Source of the DNA: Arcobacter siniprincipis
GTDB lineage: Bacteria > Campylobacterota > Campylobacteria > Campylobacterales > Arcobacteraceae
Length of the DNA: 64,000 nucleotides
Reading direction: 5' to 3'
Assembly (NCBI RefSeq): GCF_048571125.1
Contig: NZ_CP182343.1
Location: forward strand, 2,294,001 to 2,358,000
Program-made: the position numbers and the translations under genes
Part shown: positions 53,681 to 63,111 of the stretch, in pieces
Layout: each line of letters begins with the position of its first letter
Position numbering within the stretch: the first letter of the stretch is position 1
The notes under the pieces: generated by a model
Told to the model about the DNA's origin: nothing
What the model saw: only the letters and a program-made list of their open reading frames with translations
Database searches by the model: none

Positions 53681-54391
53681 ATGATAGATAAAGTATTTAA
53701 TAAATCAATTAAAAAACAATTTGAATTTGACGAAGAGGTTGCATCTGTATTTGATGACATGCTTAATCGCTCAGTTCCATACTATAAAGAGATGCAAAGA
53801 TTAACTATAAATTTTGCCCTAAATTTTTTAGAAAATGATTATAAAGTTTTTGATTTAGGTTGTTCAACAGCATCAACCCTAATAGAGCTTAGTAAACATT
53901 GCAATAAAAAGTTAAATTTAATTGGTATTGATAACTCACAAGCTATGTTAAATAGAGCTTCAAATAAAGCTAAAGCTTTTGGAGTTGATATTGATTTTAT
54001 TTGTGGAGATATTCATGATGTAGATTTATCAAATGCTAACTTAATTATATCTAACTACACATTACAATTTATACGACCTTTACAAAGGGAAAAACTTATA
54101 AAAAAGATATATGACTCTTTAGAAAAAAAAGGAGTTTTTATTTTTAGTGAAAAAGTAATTTCATCAAATAATGTTTTAAATAAACAATGTATTGATGAGT
54201 ATTATGAATTCAAAAAAACACAAGGTTATTCAGAATTTGAAATTTCTCAAAAAAGAGAAGCTTTAGAAAATGTTTTGATACCATATACAGAAGATGAAAA
54301 TAAAAAAATGATAAAAGATGCTGGATTTACCCATTGTGAAACACTTTTTAAATGGGTTAATTTTGCAACATTTATAGCAATAAAAGAATAA
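53681..54391 (+). CDS. cmoA: Carboxy-S-adenosylmethionine synthase CmoA
   Basis: Makes carboxy-SAM from SAM and prephenate for wobble-uridine (cmo5U) modification. 236 residues. Family marks: VFDDMLNRSVPYYKEMQRLT, VFDLGCSTASTLIEL, GIDNSQAM and NYTLQFIRP. cmoB is not in the window. Follows ribF by 36 bases. Confidence 0.95.
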   Translation: MIDKVFNKSIKKQFEFDEEVASVFDDMLNRSVPYYKEMQRLTINFALNFLENDYKVFDLGCSTASTLIELSKHCNKKLNLIGIDNSQAMLNRASNKAKAFGVDIDFICGDIHDVDLSNANLIISNYTLQFIRPLQREKLIKKIYDSLEKKGVFIFSEKVISSNNVLNKQCIDEYYEFKKTQGYSEFEISQKREALENVLIPYTEDENKKMIKDAGFTHCETLFKWVNFATFIAIKE

Positions 54392-54402
54392 GGAATTATA
54401 AT

Positions 54403-54909
54403 ATGTTAGAAGTAAATTCAATAGCACCAGATTTTTGTGCACCAAATCAAGATGATGTAGAGATTTGTTTAAGAGATATAAAAGGAAGCTGGATAGTTTT
54501 ATATTTTTATCCAAGAGATAATACGCCAGGTTGTACAACTGAGGCTTGTGATTTTACAGCTTCTATGCCAGAATTTGACAACTTAGATGCTACTATTTTA
54601 GGAGTAAGTCCAGATACTCCCGCAAAACATAGAAATTTTATAGAAAAACAAAATTTAAACATAACACTACTTGCAGATGTTGAGAAAAAAATGTGTGAAG
54701 ATTATGGTGTATGGCAACTTAAAAAATTTATGGGTAGAGAGTCTATGGGAGTAGTTAGAACTACATTTATTATAAATCCAAAAGGTGAAATTGCTGCAAT
54801 TTGGGAAAAAGTAAGTGTAAGAAAAAAGAAAAAAGTGAATGGCGAAACAATTGAAATTCTTCATGTAGATGAAGTAAAAGAAAAATTACAAGAGTTACAA
54901 ACTAAATAA
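54403..54909 (+). CDS. bcp: Peroxiredoxin, Bcp/PrxQ type
   Basis: Thiol peroxidase of 168 residues. Peroxidatic Cys44 and resolving Cys49 in PRDNTPGCTTEACDF (Cys-X4-Cys), the atypical 2-Cys pattern. GVSPDTPAKHRNFI and GVVRTTFIINPKGEI agree. Nine bases before the PgbA-like gene. Confidence 0.95.
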   Translation: MLEVNSIAPDFCAPNQDDVEICLRDIKGSWIVLYFYPRDNTPGCTTEACDFTASMPEFDNLDATILGVSPDTPAKHRNFIEKQNLNITLLADVEKKMCEDYGVWQLKKFMGRESMGVVRTTFIINPKGEIAAIWEKVSVRKKKKVNGETIEILHVDEVKEKLQELQTK

Positions 54910-54917
54910 GGAAAAAA

Positions 54918-55994
54918 ATGATAAATAATAAATTATTACTACTTGGAGCAACACTTTTAGTTGCAAATAGTTTAAATGCAGAAACTACAACTTGTTATAA
55001 AAAATCTTGGGAAACTCCATCAACTATTGAAACTACTAAATTAGATGGTGGTGAGTGTAAGGGTGAAAAATCATTAAAAGAGATGAAAAGAGCTGGTTGG
55101 TATATAAAAGATATTGAAATTAAAACTGCAAAAAAAGGTTTAGATTATACTTATATATTAAGTGATATAAATCCTGTAGTTATTGATAAAGAATTAACTT
55201 CTAAAAATGACATTACAACTGCTTTAGATATTCAAACTCAAAGTAGCAAACTTTATGATGTGACAAGTGACCATGCAAAAATAAATATTGGAAACTTAAA
55301 AATTGGACAAAGTGGTGTTATTCAACATACATACAAAGATGGTAATTCTCTTATTATATCAAGTGCTTATGTTGAAAGTTCAAATGCAAACTATTCAACT
55401 GTGAAATTTATTCCTTTTTTAGATTTAAAACAAAATGCAATTCCAACATCAAATAGAACTGTAACAAATAATGATACATTTATCTTAAATTTTATGTATG
55501 ATCAAAGTTTATTAATTACACCAAATATTGATGCATTTAGAGCAACAAGAGGAAAATTTACTAAAAATAACTTTGTACACTCAGATATCTTTGGAGCATA
55601 TTTAAAAAGTGAATATAGACCTCTTCCAACTCAAAAGATGATTCAAGAATTTGCACTTTCTCAAAATATGGGAACTATATTTATAGTAATAAAATCAAAT
55701 TTATATATCTTAGATAGTAGAACTTTTACACTTTTAAATAAACAAACTATTCCAAATGTTTCAAGTAAAACACAAATGCCATTTTATACAAGAGTTGAAA
55801 AAATTGAATCAAATATTTTCACATCTGATATATGGAGTTGGCTAGACTTCTCTGCTATTACAAAGTTTTTAAATGATGATAGAACAGAAGAAGAAGTTTT
55901 ATATGGTGATTTAGCAACTAAGAAAAGTAAAGATCAAATAGATTATAATTCATATTATACAAATGTCTTAGGACTAAATAATGATAAAAAATAA
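54918..55994 (+). CDS. PgbA-like exported protein (plasminogen-binding N-domain)
   Basis: 358 residues with signal peptide (about 1-21, ending LNA). The domain resembles the PGBA_N family of Helicobacter plasminogen-binding PgbA/PgbB: KIGQSGVIQHTY, KFIPFLDLKQNAIPTSNRTVTNNDTFILN, the latter very typical. It has no C-terminal Lys-rich extension of the kind proposed for plasminogen binding, so the host-binding role should not be assumed; the domain may have an older envelope function. It overlaps glcD by 14 bases, as in Helicobacter where pgbA precedes glcD. Confidence 0.85.
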   Translation: MINNKLLLLGATLLVANSLNAETTTCYKKSWETPSTIETTKLDGGECKGEKSLKEMKRAGWYIKDIEIKTAKKGLDYTYILSDINPVVIDKELTSKNDITTALDIQTQSSKLYDVTSDHAKINIGNLKIGQSGVIQHTYKDGNSLIISSAYVESSNANYSTVKFIPFLDLKQNAIPTSNRTVTNNDTFILNFMYDQSLLITPNIDAFRATRGKFTKNNFVHSDIFGAYLKSEYRPLPTQKMIQEFALSQNMGTIFIVIKSNLYILDSRTFTLLNKQTIPNVSSKTQMPFYTRVEKIESNIFTSDIWSWLDFSAITKFLNDDRTEEEVLYGDLATKKSKDQIDYNSYYTNVLGLNNDKK

Positions 55995-57369
55995 TCACTT
56001 AGAATACTTTATTTCAATTGTAGGCAAAGAAAATGTCAAAAGTGACAAAGCACATTTAATAGCGTATTGTTATGATGCTACTAAAGAGAGATTTGAGCCA
56101 GATGCTGTTGTTTTTCCAAGACATGAGCAAGATGTATCAGATGTATTAAAATATTGTAATGAAAATAAAATAGTAATAGTTCCAAGAGGTGCAGGCTCTG
56201 GTTTTACAGGTGGAGCACTTCCTTCTGAAGGTGGTATTATTTTAAGCCTTGAGCGACATATGAATAAACTACTAGAAATTGATATGGAAAACATGTTAGG
56301 AGTTGTACAACCAGGTCTTATAAACATGGAATTTCAAAAAGCAGTTGAAGAAGTAGGTTTATTTTATCCGCCAGATCCAGCAAGTGAGCACTACTCTACT
56401 TTGGGTGGAAATGTAAGTGAAAATGCTGGTGGAATGAGAGCAGCAAAATATGGTATTACAAAAGATTATGTAGTTGCTTTAAGAGCTGTTTTACCAAATG
56501 GTGAGATTATAAGAGCTGGTAAAAGAACTATTAAAGATGTGGCAGGATATAACACTGCTGGTATTTTAATAGCAAGTGAAGGAACACTAGCAATTATTAC
56601 AGAAATCACGCTTAAACTTATTCCAAAACCAAAATTCAAACAAACATACATGGGTGTTTTCCCTGATGTAAATAAAGCTATGAATGCTGTATTTAAATCA
56701 TTAGCATCTGGAGCAAATCCAGTTGCAATGGAGTTTTTAGATGCTTTAGTAATAAAAGCGTTAAGACAAAAATTTCCACAAGTAAGTCTACCTGAAAATG
56801 CAGGTGGAATTTTAGTAGGTGATGTTGATGGAAGTAGCCAAGCTGAAGTAGAAGAACAATTAAAAACTTTAGAAAACTCTTTTGCCCAATATGGTTCAAC
56901 TGAATTTATTATCGCAAAAGATGATGAAGAAGCAGCTAAATTATGGTTTGCAAGAAGAAATGCAAGTCCAGCAACTGCAATATATGGAACTAAAAAACTT
57001 AATGAAGATATTTCAGTTCCAAGAAGTAAACTACCAGTTGCCTTAGATGAAATATATAAAATCGGTGATAAATATGGTTTCAATGTTCCTTGTTTTGGAC
57101 ATGCAGGAGATGGAAATATCCATGTTAATGTAATGGTTAAAGATAAAACAAATGAAAAAGAGATGCACGATGGACATAAAGCCATTGAAGAGATTTTTCA
57201 ACTAGTAGTTGATATGGGAGGAACTTTAAGTGGAGAACATGGAATTGGTCTATCAAAAGCTCCTTTTATGAATATAGCATTTTCCCAAGCAGAACTTGAA
57301 CTATTTAAAAGTATCAAAAAAGCATTTGACCCAAATAATATTTTAAATCCACATAAAATGGGTTTATAA
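55981..57369 (+). CDS. glcD: FAD-linked glycolate/D-lactate-type oxidase
   Basis: 462-residue flavoprotein. FAD_binding_4 domain (about 35-180: VVPRGAGSGFTGGALPSEGG, PPDPASEHYSTLGGNVSENAGG, both typical) and C-terminal FAD-oxidase part with CFGHAGDGNIHVNVM and GEHGIGLSKAPFM near the end. Oxidises glycolate or D-lactate; sequence does not decide which. No glcE/glcF partner is next to it. Starts inside the PgbA-like gene. Confidence 0.94.
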   Translation: MIKNNHLEYFISIVGKENVKSDKAHLIAYCYDATKERFEPDAVVFPRHEQDVSDVLKYCNENKIVIVPRGAGSGFTGGALPSEGGIILSLERHMNKLLEIDMENMLGVVQPGLINMEFQKAVEEVGLFYPPDPASEHYSTLGGNVSENAGGMRAAKYGITKDYVVALRAVLPNGEIIRAGKRTIKDVAGYNTAGILIASEGTLAIITEITLKLIPKPKFKQTYMGVFPDVNKAMNAVFKSLASGANPVAMEFLDALVIKALRQKFPQVSLPENAGGILVGDVDGSSQAEVEEQLKTLENSFAQYGSTEFIIAKDDEEAAKLWFARRNASPATAIYGTKKLNEDISVPRSKLPVALDEIYKIGDKYGFNVPCFGHAGDGNIHVNVMVKDKTNEKEMHDGHKAIEEIFQLVVDMGGTLSGEHGIGLSKAPFMNIAFSQAELELFKSIKKAFDPNNILNPHKMGL

Positions 57370-57378
57370 AGTGAAATA

Positions 57379-58170
57379 ATGAAAGAAAATAGTAAAAAGC
57401 TATTTGCAAAATTAATAGAAGTTTTAGATTCATTTTTTAATGATGATACAACATATTATGCCGCAAGTCTTAGCTTTTTTACTATATTTTCAATTCTTCC
57501 AATTTTTGCTTTAATTATAGCAATAGTTTCAAATTTAGAACAATTTAACGATTATGTAGACTTATTTATAAACTACATACTAAACCTAATCAATCCATCC
57601 CATTCTCAAAACTTTGCCCAAGAGTTTAAAAACTTTATAGCCAACTCAGATAAACTTGGGAATATAGGTATTATTTATATGTTATTTGTATTTACAATGT
57701 TTTTTAAAGATTATGAATATATTGTAAATAAAATTCATAAAACAAAAAGAAAATCAATTTATGCTTCTTTTTTCTTTTATCTTTTATTTATTACTCTACT
57801 TCCAGCAGTTTTTGCAGGATATATAATTTTAACAACATTTTACAATAATACAATTTTTGATTTTTTATTAACTCTACTGTTAGGATGGAGTTTGTTCTTT
57901 GTATTATTTAAATTAACAGTTAATACATACATTAGTGTAAAAGCAGCACTTATATCTTCATTTTTTACTTTGGTAGTCATATCAATAACAAAAAACCTAT
58001 TTATCTATTACATCTTATACAATCAAACATATACAACCCTATATGGCTCAATGGCAACACTTCTTTTTACTTTTCTTTGGATTTATACCTCATGGATAAT
58101 TTTTCTATATGGTGTAAAACTTTGTCATAATTTAAATATAAAAGAATTAAATAAATTAGCAAGTAAATAA
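57379..58170 (+). CDS. YihY/BrkB family membrane protein
   Basis: 263-residue inner-membrane protein of the YihY (formerly RNase BN) family, with six helices and the family motif DDTTYYAASLSFFTIFSILPIFA, and late GSMATLLFTFLWIYTSWIIFLYG. Function unclear in the family; the RNase label was withdrawn. Ten bases after glcD, so likely co-transcribed. Confidence 0.92.
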   Translation: MKENSKKLFAKLIEVLDSFFNDDTTYYAASLSFFTIFSILPIFALIIAIVSNLEQFNDYVDLFINYILNLINPSHSQNFAQEFKNFIANSDKLGNIGIIYMLFVFTMFFKDYEYIVNKIHKTKRKSIYASFFFYLLFITLLPAVFAGYIILTTFYNNTIFDFLLTLLLGWSLFFVLFKLTVNTYISVKAALISSFFTLVVISITKNLFIYYILYNQTYTTLYGSMATLLFTFLWIYTSWIIFLYGVKLCHNLNIKELNKLASK

Positions 58171-58260
58171 AATTATTTTTTATTAATAACTGATTTATTA
58201 ATTATATTATAATAGCTACAATGATATAATCATAAGATTTAAAAAAACGCAGGAGATAAA

Positions 58261-58656
58261 ATGAAGAATATTTTAAAAGTATCAAGTGTACTATTTTTGG
58301 CATTATTTTTTTTAGCAGGTTGTAGAACAGCTTCTATTTATAATGTTAATAATGATCCAATAGAAGTAAAAGCATCTATGGATAAAGTTTATAATGCAAT
58401 TAAATTTGCAGGTGCATCAAAAGGTTGGATTATTACAAAAGTTAAACCTGGATTAGCAATGGGAAAACTTAATGTTAGAGCACACCAAGCAATTGTTGAA
58501 ATACCTTATAATGAAAAAACTTTCTCTATAAATTATAAAAGTAGTTTAAATTTGAAATATGATTCAGAAAAAGGATTAATTCACAAAAGATATAATGAAT
58601 GGGTAAGATATTTAGAAAATGCGATCAATCTACAATTATCAATGTTAGAAAAATAA
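58261..58656 (+). CDS. Small lipoprotein of unknown function
   Basis: 131-residue lipoprotein with lipobox LAGC (Cys21), followed by a compact alpha-beta domain (SMDKVYNAIKFAGASKGWIITKV...KSSLNLKY). ATG is preceded by GCAGGAG. No family recognised. Followed by a strong hairpin, so it is a separate unit. Confidence 0.8.
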   Translation: MKNILKVSSVLFLALFFLAGCRTASIYNVNNDPIEVKASMDKVYNAIKFAGASKGWIITKVKPGLAMGKLNVRAHQAIVEIPYNEKTFSINYKSSLNLKYDSEKGLIHKRYNEWVRYLENAINLQLSMLEK

Positions 58657-58661
58657 TTTCT

Positions 58662-58698
58662 TTAATGTAATATAGTTTTAAAGACTATATTACATTAA
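58662..58698 (+). terminator. Hairpin after the lipoprotein gene
   Basis: ttaatgtaatatagt (58662-58676) with actatattacattaa (58684-58698), perfect 15-bp stem and 7-base loop. No T-run follows, so it may instead protect the mRNA 3' end. Confidence 0.6.
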
Positions 58699-58786
58699 TA
58701 ATTACGAAATAACAACTTCTCTTATTCATTTTTAATAAAAAAAATGATATTTTATCATAATAAAAATAATCTTTCAGGCATCTACT

Positions 58787-59734
58787 TTGAATCAAAAAAA
58801 AGTTTTAGTAATTTCTTATTCTCAAACTGGACAATTAAGTAATTTAGTCAATAATTTCACAAAACCTTTATTTGAAAATAAAAATATTGAAGTTATTTAT
58901 AAAAATATTGAACCAAAAAAACCTTTTCCTTTTCCTTGGTCTCTTATGACTTTTATGGATAGCTTTCCTGAGTCTGTTTATCTTGATCCTTGCGAAATAA
59001 ATGAGTTTGAAGATGATTCCAATGATTATGATTTGATTATACTTTCTTATCAAGTTTGGTTTTTATCACCTTCTATTCCTATTTCATCATTTTTAAAATC
59101 TTCTTGGGCAAAAAAGAAATTTAAAAATAAACCTGTAATTACTCTGATTGGCTGTAGAAATATGTGGATAATGGCGCAAGAAAAGATGAAAAAGATCTTA
59201 ATAAACCTTGATGCAAAATTAATAGATAATGTGGTACTTATTGACAAAGGTAACTCTTTAGAGACATTTATCACAACACCTAGATGGATGCTAACTGGTA
59301 AAAAAAATTCAATTTTTGGATTAAGTAGTGCAGGAATTGATGAAAATGAAATAAAAAAATCTCAAAGATTTGGGAAAGCACTAGTTGATGCTTTAATGAA
59401 TGATAAAGAAAAAGAAAATAAAAGTTTACTTTATGGATTAAAAGCAGTTGTTGTAGATACAAAACTTATCAAAAGTGAAAAGATAGGAACCAAAAGCTTC
59501 ACTATTTGGGGTAAACTAATAAAAAAAATTGGTAAACCAGGTGACATAAAAAGAAAACCAATTGTAATGTTGTACTTAATATTTTTATTATTGATGATAA
59601 TAACAGTAGTTCCTATAAATATGATAATACAATCGATTTTAAGAAAAATAAACAAAGATGCAGTTATAAAAGAAAAAGAACTATATGAATTACCTTCGGG
59701 AAGTAGTGATGAAAGAATAAAGGAATATCAATAA
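58787..59734 (+). CDS. DarA-like dialkylresorcinol condensing-type enzyme (flavodoxin-like fold)
   Basis: 315 residues. N-terminal flavodoxin-like fold (KKVLVISYSQTGQLSNLV; DLIILSYQVWFLSPSIPISSFL) and a C-terminal pair of helices, matching the family annotated as dialkylresorcinol condensing enzyme DarA, which sits with DarB in resorcinol and aryl-polyene clusters. The start is TTG at 58787 with AGG upstream and no ATG nearby. It directly precedes the DarB-like gene (stop and start adjacent). A role in joining or modifying acyl chains is from the family, not from catalytic residues seen. Confidence 0.82.
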   Translation: MNQKKVLVISYSQTGQLSNLVNNFTKPLFENKNIEVIYKNIEPKKPFPFPWSLMTFMDSFPESVYLDPCEINEFEDDSNDYDLIILSYQVWFLSPSIPISSFLKSSWAKKKFKNKPVITLIGCRNMWIMAQEKMKKILINLDAKLIDNVVLIDKGNSLETFITTPRWMLTGKKNSIFGLSSAGIDENEIKKSQRFGKALVDALMNDKEKENKSLLYGLKAVVVDTKLIKSEKIGTKSFTIWGKLIKKIGKPGDIKRKPIVMLYLIFLLLMIITVVPINMIIQSILRKINKDAVIKEKELYELPSGSSDERIKEYQ

Positions 59735-60880
59735 ATGTCAAATGTTTATATAAATAACATTCAAAAATTTATGCCAAATGAACCTGTAGATAATAAAGAT
59801 ATAGAAGAATATTTGGGCTATATTGGTGGTAAAAAATCAAAAGCAAAAAATATAGTTTTAAGAAGTAATGGAATAAAAAAAAGATTTTATGTTTTAGAAA
59901 AAGGAACTCAAAAGCCTTTATTTACAAATGCACAACTTTGTTCAAATGCAATAAATAAGTTAATTGATGAAGATTTTACTTTAAATGACATTCAATGTTT
60001 AGCTTGTGGAACTACTTCACCTGATCAATTAATGCCTGGACATACTTTGATGGTGCAAGGAGAATTGGGAATAAGTGGAATTGAAACAATATCAGCTTCT
60101 GGAATTTGCCTAAGTGGAATAAATGCATTGAAATATATCTATTATGGAATAAAAGCAGGAGATCTTACAAAAGCAGTTTCTTGTGGTTCAGAAGCATCTT
60201 CTCCAATCTTATGCGCTAGAAACTTCACAGAAGAATCAAACCATCAATTAGAAGAGTTAGAAAGAAATGCAGGAATAGCATTTGAAAAAGATTTTCTAAG
60301 ATGGATGCTTTCTGATGGTGCAGGAGCTATGAGAGTAGAAAACAAAGCAAATAAAAATAAACTTTCTTTAAAAATTGAGTTTATTGATGTCTTATCATAT
60401 GCTGGAGAAATGCCTGTTTGTATGTATAGTGGACTAGAAATACTTGAAAATAACTCTATTAAATCATGGCGTGCTTATGAGCAAGAAGAAGTTATGAAAA
60501 AGTCATTATTAAGTGTACGACAAGATGTAAAACTTCTAAATGAAAATATCGTTGAATACACAGTAATAAAACCTTTAATTAAAATAATTGAAAAACGAAA
60601 AATCAATCCAGAACAATATGATTATTTTTTACCACACTATTCTTCAACATACTTTAGAGATAAATTATATGAAGGATTAAAGAAAGCAAACTTTGAAATT
60701 CCATATGACAAATGGTTTACAAATCTAGTAACACATGGAAATACAGGGAGTGCTTCTATGTATATCATGTTAGAAGAATTATTTAATAGTGATAGATTAA
60801 AAAAAGGTCAGAAAATCCTTTGTTATATTCCCGAAAGTGGAAGATTTTCTACTGCATTTATGTCTTTAGAAGTTGTTTAA
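59735..60880 (+). CDS. DarB-like beta-ketoacyl-ACP synthase III
   Basis: 381-residue KAS III-fold enzyme. Catalytic triad is present: Cys125 (SASGICLSG), His301 (FLPHYSS) and Asn336 (HGNTGSAS). It is longer than FabH (about 320), as in DarB/CerJ-like members that join two acyl chains or transfer acyl groups. Pairs with the DarA-like gene to make a cyclohexanedione-type precursor in dialkylresorcinol biosynthesis; product inferred from the family. The stop shares an A with the next ATG. Confidence 0.87.
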   Translation: MSNVYINNIQKFMPNEPVDNKDIEEYLGYIGGKKSKAKNIVLRSNGIKKRFYVLEKGTQKPLFTNAQLCSNAINKLIDEDFTLNDIQCLACGTTSPDQLMPGHTLMVQGELGISGIETISASGICLSGINALKYIYYGIKAGDLTKAVSCGSEASSPILCARNFTEESNHQLEELERNAGIAFEKDFLRWMLSDGAGAMRVENKANKNKLSLKIEFIDVLSYAGEMPVCMYSGLEILENNSIKSWRAYEQEEVMKKSLLSVRQDVKLLNENIVEYTVIKPLIKIIEKRKINPEQYDYFLPHYSSTYFRDKLYEGLKKANFEIPYDKWFTNLVTHGNTGSASMYIMLEELFNSDRLKKGQKILCYIPESGRFSTAFMSLEVV

Positions 60881-61287
60881 TGAAAAAAATTGATGTTCCA
60901 CAAGAAAATAATTCTACACTAGATGGACAAAAAAAAGTTATGTATGGAACAGATGACAATGGAGAATTTCAAAGAATAAATTATGCAAGTAGTGTAGAAG
61001 AATATGCAACTATTACAGCAGTAGAAGAGTATAAAGAATTAGAAAAAGAGTGTTTAGAAGATATTCAAAATAATATTGCATCTCCAATTAAATATTACAT
61101 GTATAAAAATAGAATGGATTTACCAACCCTAACAAGTGCAGTAGATATGTTTTCTTTTAGAGTTAAAAGACATCTTAAAATGAAAATATTTAAAAAATTA
61201 AAAGATGATACAATTAAAAAATATGCAGATGCTTTTAATATTGAGATTGAAGACTTAAAGGATTTTAAATATGACAGAAAACTTTAA
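60880..61287 (+). CDS. Hypothetical protein of the DAR/polyene cluster
   Basis: 135 residues; the ATG at 60880 is the A of the DarB TAA (TAATG), so it is tightly coupled. Soluble and charged, helical second half (VDMFSFRVKRHLKMKIFKKLKDD). No domain recognised. It overlaps the BtrH-like gene by 17 bases, so it is likely a partner of that protein. Could be a small helix-turn-helix-type adaptor, but this is only a guess. Confidence 0.7.
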   Translation: MKKIDVPQENNSTLDGQKKVMYGTDDNGEFQRINYASSVEEYATITAVEEYKELEKECLEDIQNNIASPIKYYMYKNRMDLPTLTSAVDMFSFRVKRHLKMKIFKKLKDDTIKKYADAFNIEIEDLKDFKYDRKL

Positions 61288-62263
61288 ACATTCTCAATTT
61301 GCACATTGTGAAAGTGGAGTTGTTTCTACTTTATTAACACATTATGGATTAAAAATTAGCGAACCAATGGCTTTTGGAATAACAAGTACTCTATCATTTG
61401 CTTTTTTTCCTTTTATCAAAATAAATAATCTTCCATTGATTGCGTATAGGGATTTACCTAAGAATATTGTAAAAAAAATTGAAAAAGTTCTAGGCGTTAC
61501 AATTTTCAAAAAACAATATAAAAATCTTTTAGAAGCGAATTTAGAACTTACTAAAATAGTAGAAGATGAAAAAAAACTTGTAGGTTTACAAACTTCCGTT
61601 TTCTATCTTCCATATATGCCTGAGAATATGAGATTTCATTTCAATGCACACAATCTATTAGTTTATGGGAAAGTTGGCAAAAAATATAAAATCTCTGATC
61701 CTGTTTTTGAAGATGTGGTTGAATGTAGTGAAAAAGATTTAACAATTGCTAGATTTGCAAAAGGAGCATTTGCCCCTAAAGGATTTATTTATTATCCTAC
61801 AAATATTCCTAAAAATATTGATTTTACAACAATATTAAAAAAAGCCATTAAAAAAAATGCAAAAGCAATGCTAACACCCTTCCCTTTTGCTGGAATTAAA
61901 GGAATGAGAAAATTAGCAAAATCAATAGAAAAACTTCAAAAAAATACGGATCAAAGATATATTAAGAATTATCTAACTCATATAGTGAGAATGCAAGAAG
62001 AAATAGGAACTGGTGGAGGTGGATTTAGATTCTTATATGCTGCATTTTTACAAGAATCAAAAAAATATAATTTGGACAATGAAAAACTTCAAAAAGCTAG
62101 TGAATTAATTACTCAATCAGGAGATACACTTAGATTTTTTGCTTTAAAATGTGTAGAATCTGCAAAAAAAACAGAAAAATTTAATAGTAAAGAAATTTCA
62201 GTTATTCTAATAAAAGCTTCAACTTTAGAAGAAGAAGCTTTTAAAATATTGAAAACGATTTAA
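61271..62263 (+). CDS. BtrH_N-domain protein, predicted ACP-dependent acyltransferase
   Basis: 330 residues. The N-terminal papain-like BtrH domain: FAHCESGVVSTLLTHYGLKISE with Cys13, then NAHNLLVYG and ISDP for His and Asp, so a Cys-His-Asp triad is possible. In butirosin synthesis BtrH moves an acyl side chain from a carrier protein to an amine; here it might move a polyene or fatty acyl chain from an ACP. The C-terminal 130 residues are helical, of the type found after BtrH_N domains. It ends four bases past the convergent gene's stop. Confidence 0.8.
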   Translation: MTENFKHSQFAHCESGVVSTLLTHYGLKISEPMAFGITSTLSFAFFPFIKINNLPLIAYRDLPKNIVKKIEKVLGVTIFKKQYKNLLEANLELTKIVEDEKKLVGLQTSVFYLPYMPENMRFHFNAHNLLVYGKVGKKYKISDPVFEDVVECSEKDLTIARFAKGAFAPKGFIYYPTNIPKNIDFTTILKKAIKKNAKAMLTPFPFAGIKGMRKLAKSIEKLQKNTDQRYIKNYLTHIVRMQEEIGTGGGGFRFLYAAFLQESKKYNLDNEKLQKASELITQSGDTLRFFALKCVESAKKTEKFNSKEISVILIKASTLEEEAFKILKTI

Positions 62264-63111
62264 ATAGATTTAAAAAAGAAAAGATAAGCTCTTTTCTTAG
62301 AATCTAAACTTATATAAATAGATGATTCCTCTTTCTCTTCTAACAGATCAATAATATCAGCAACACTGTAAGTCCCACTAAAATTATCTTTATTTTTATA
62401 TATTAAATCTTCAGCTATTTCTAACTCACTCATATATTTTTTTGCAAATTGATTCAATCCTACAATTTTATAATCAATAATTTTTAAATATTTATTTAGT
62501 TCTTCCAGATTTACAAAAAAATCAAAATGCTTTATTTTGGCTAAAGAATCTGTCTTATCATTATTGATATAAAGCCAAGATGAGTTATCTTTTGAATCTA
62601 AATTATACAAGTTATTTATAATTGAATTATGATTTAAAACATTAGAGAGGGATTCATCTACTCCTCCAATCAATATTTCATCTACTTTTTTAAAATAAAA
62701 ATCAAAATATGCTAATTCAAATGCTTTTTCAAAAGATAAATCTTCAGATGTTATATTTATATTATTTCCAATTGTTTTTAATGCTTGAGAGATAAGAAAT
62801 CCAGTATTATTTGTATTTACATTTAAAAAGTCAAAAGGCATAACCATAGAATCATCACTATTTATTTGATTTAACACTTTTATCAAATCTTCAATACAGC
62901 CATATTCACTTGCAAGGTAAATAGATAAGTTATCTTTATATTTTACATTATTTAGTGTCTTTATTGCTCCATAAACAGACATAACATTAAATTTTGAATT
63001 ACGTCTTAGATTCAAAGTAGAAATCTCTTTTAAATCTTTTCTATACTCTTTTGCAGATTTATTTTCATTTACCTGTTTATAAATACTTTTTATATACATT
63101 TTAGCTCTCAT
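62260..63111 (-). CDS. Ketosynthase-like protein without catalytic residues (chain-length-factor type)
   Basis: 283 residues. The first 180 residues resemble a ketosynthase N-terminal half (DSMVMPFDFLNVNTNNTGFLISQAL where the active Cys would be, then ILIGGVDESLS), but there is no catalytic Cys and no His pair. Such inactive ketosynthases act as chain-length factor with an active partner in type II polyketide and aryl-polyene systems (ApeC-like). It follows and overlaps the ketosynthase gene by 11 bases. Confidence 0.72.
   Translation of the reverse strand: MRAKMYIKSIYKQVNENKSAKEYRKDLKEISTLNLRRNSKFNVMSVYGAIKTLNNVKYKDNLSIYLASEYGCIEDLIKVLNQINSDDSMVMPFDFLNVNTNNTGFLISQALKTIGNNINITSEDLSFEKAFELAYFDFYFKKVDEILIGGVDESLSNVLNHNSIINNLYNLDSKDNSSWLYINNDKTDSLAKIKHFDFFVNLEELNKYLKIIDYKIVGLNQFAKKYMSELEIAEDLIYKNKDNFSGTYSVADIIDLLEEKEESSIYISLDSKKRAYLFFFKSI

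Noticed and set aside
56466..57185. 239-residue minus-strand frame inside glcD
   Set aside because: Antisense shadow of a fully supported gene; Ser/Leu-rich composition expected from the reverse frame.
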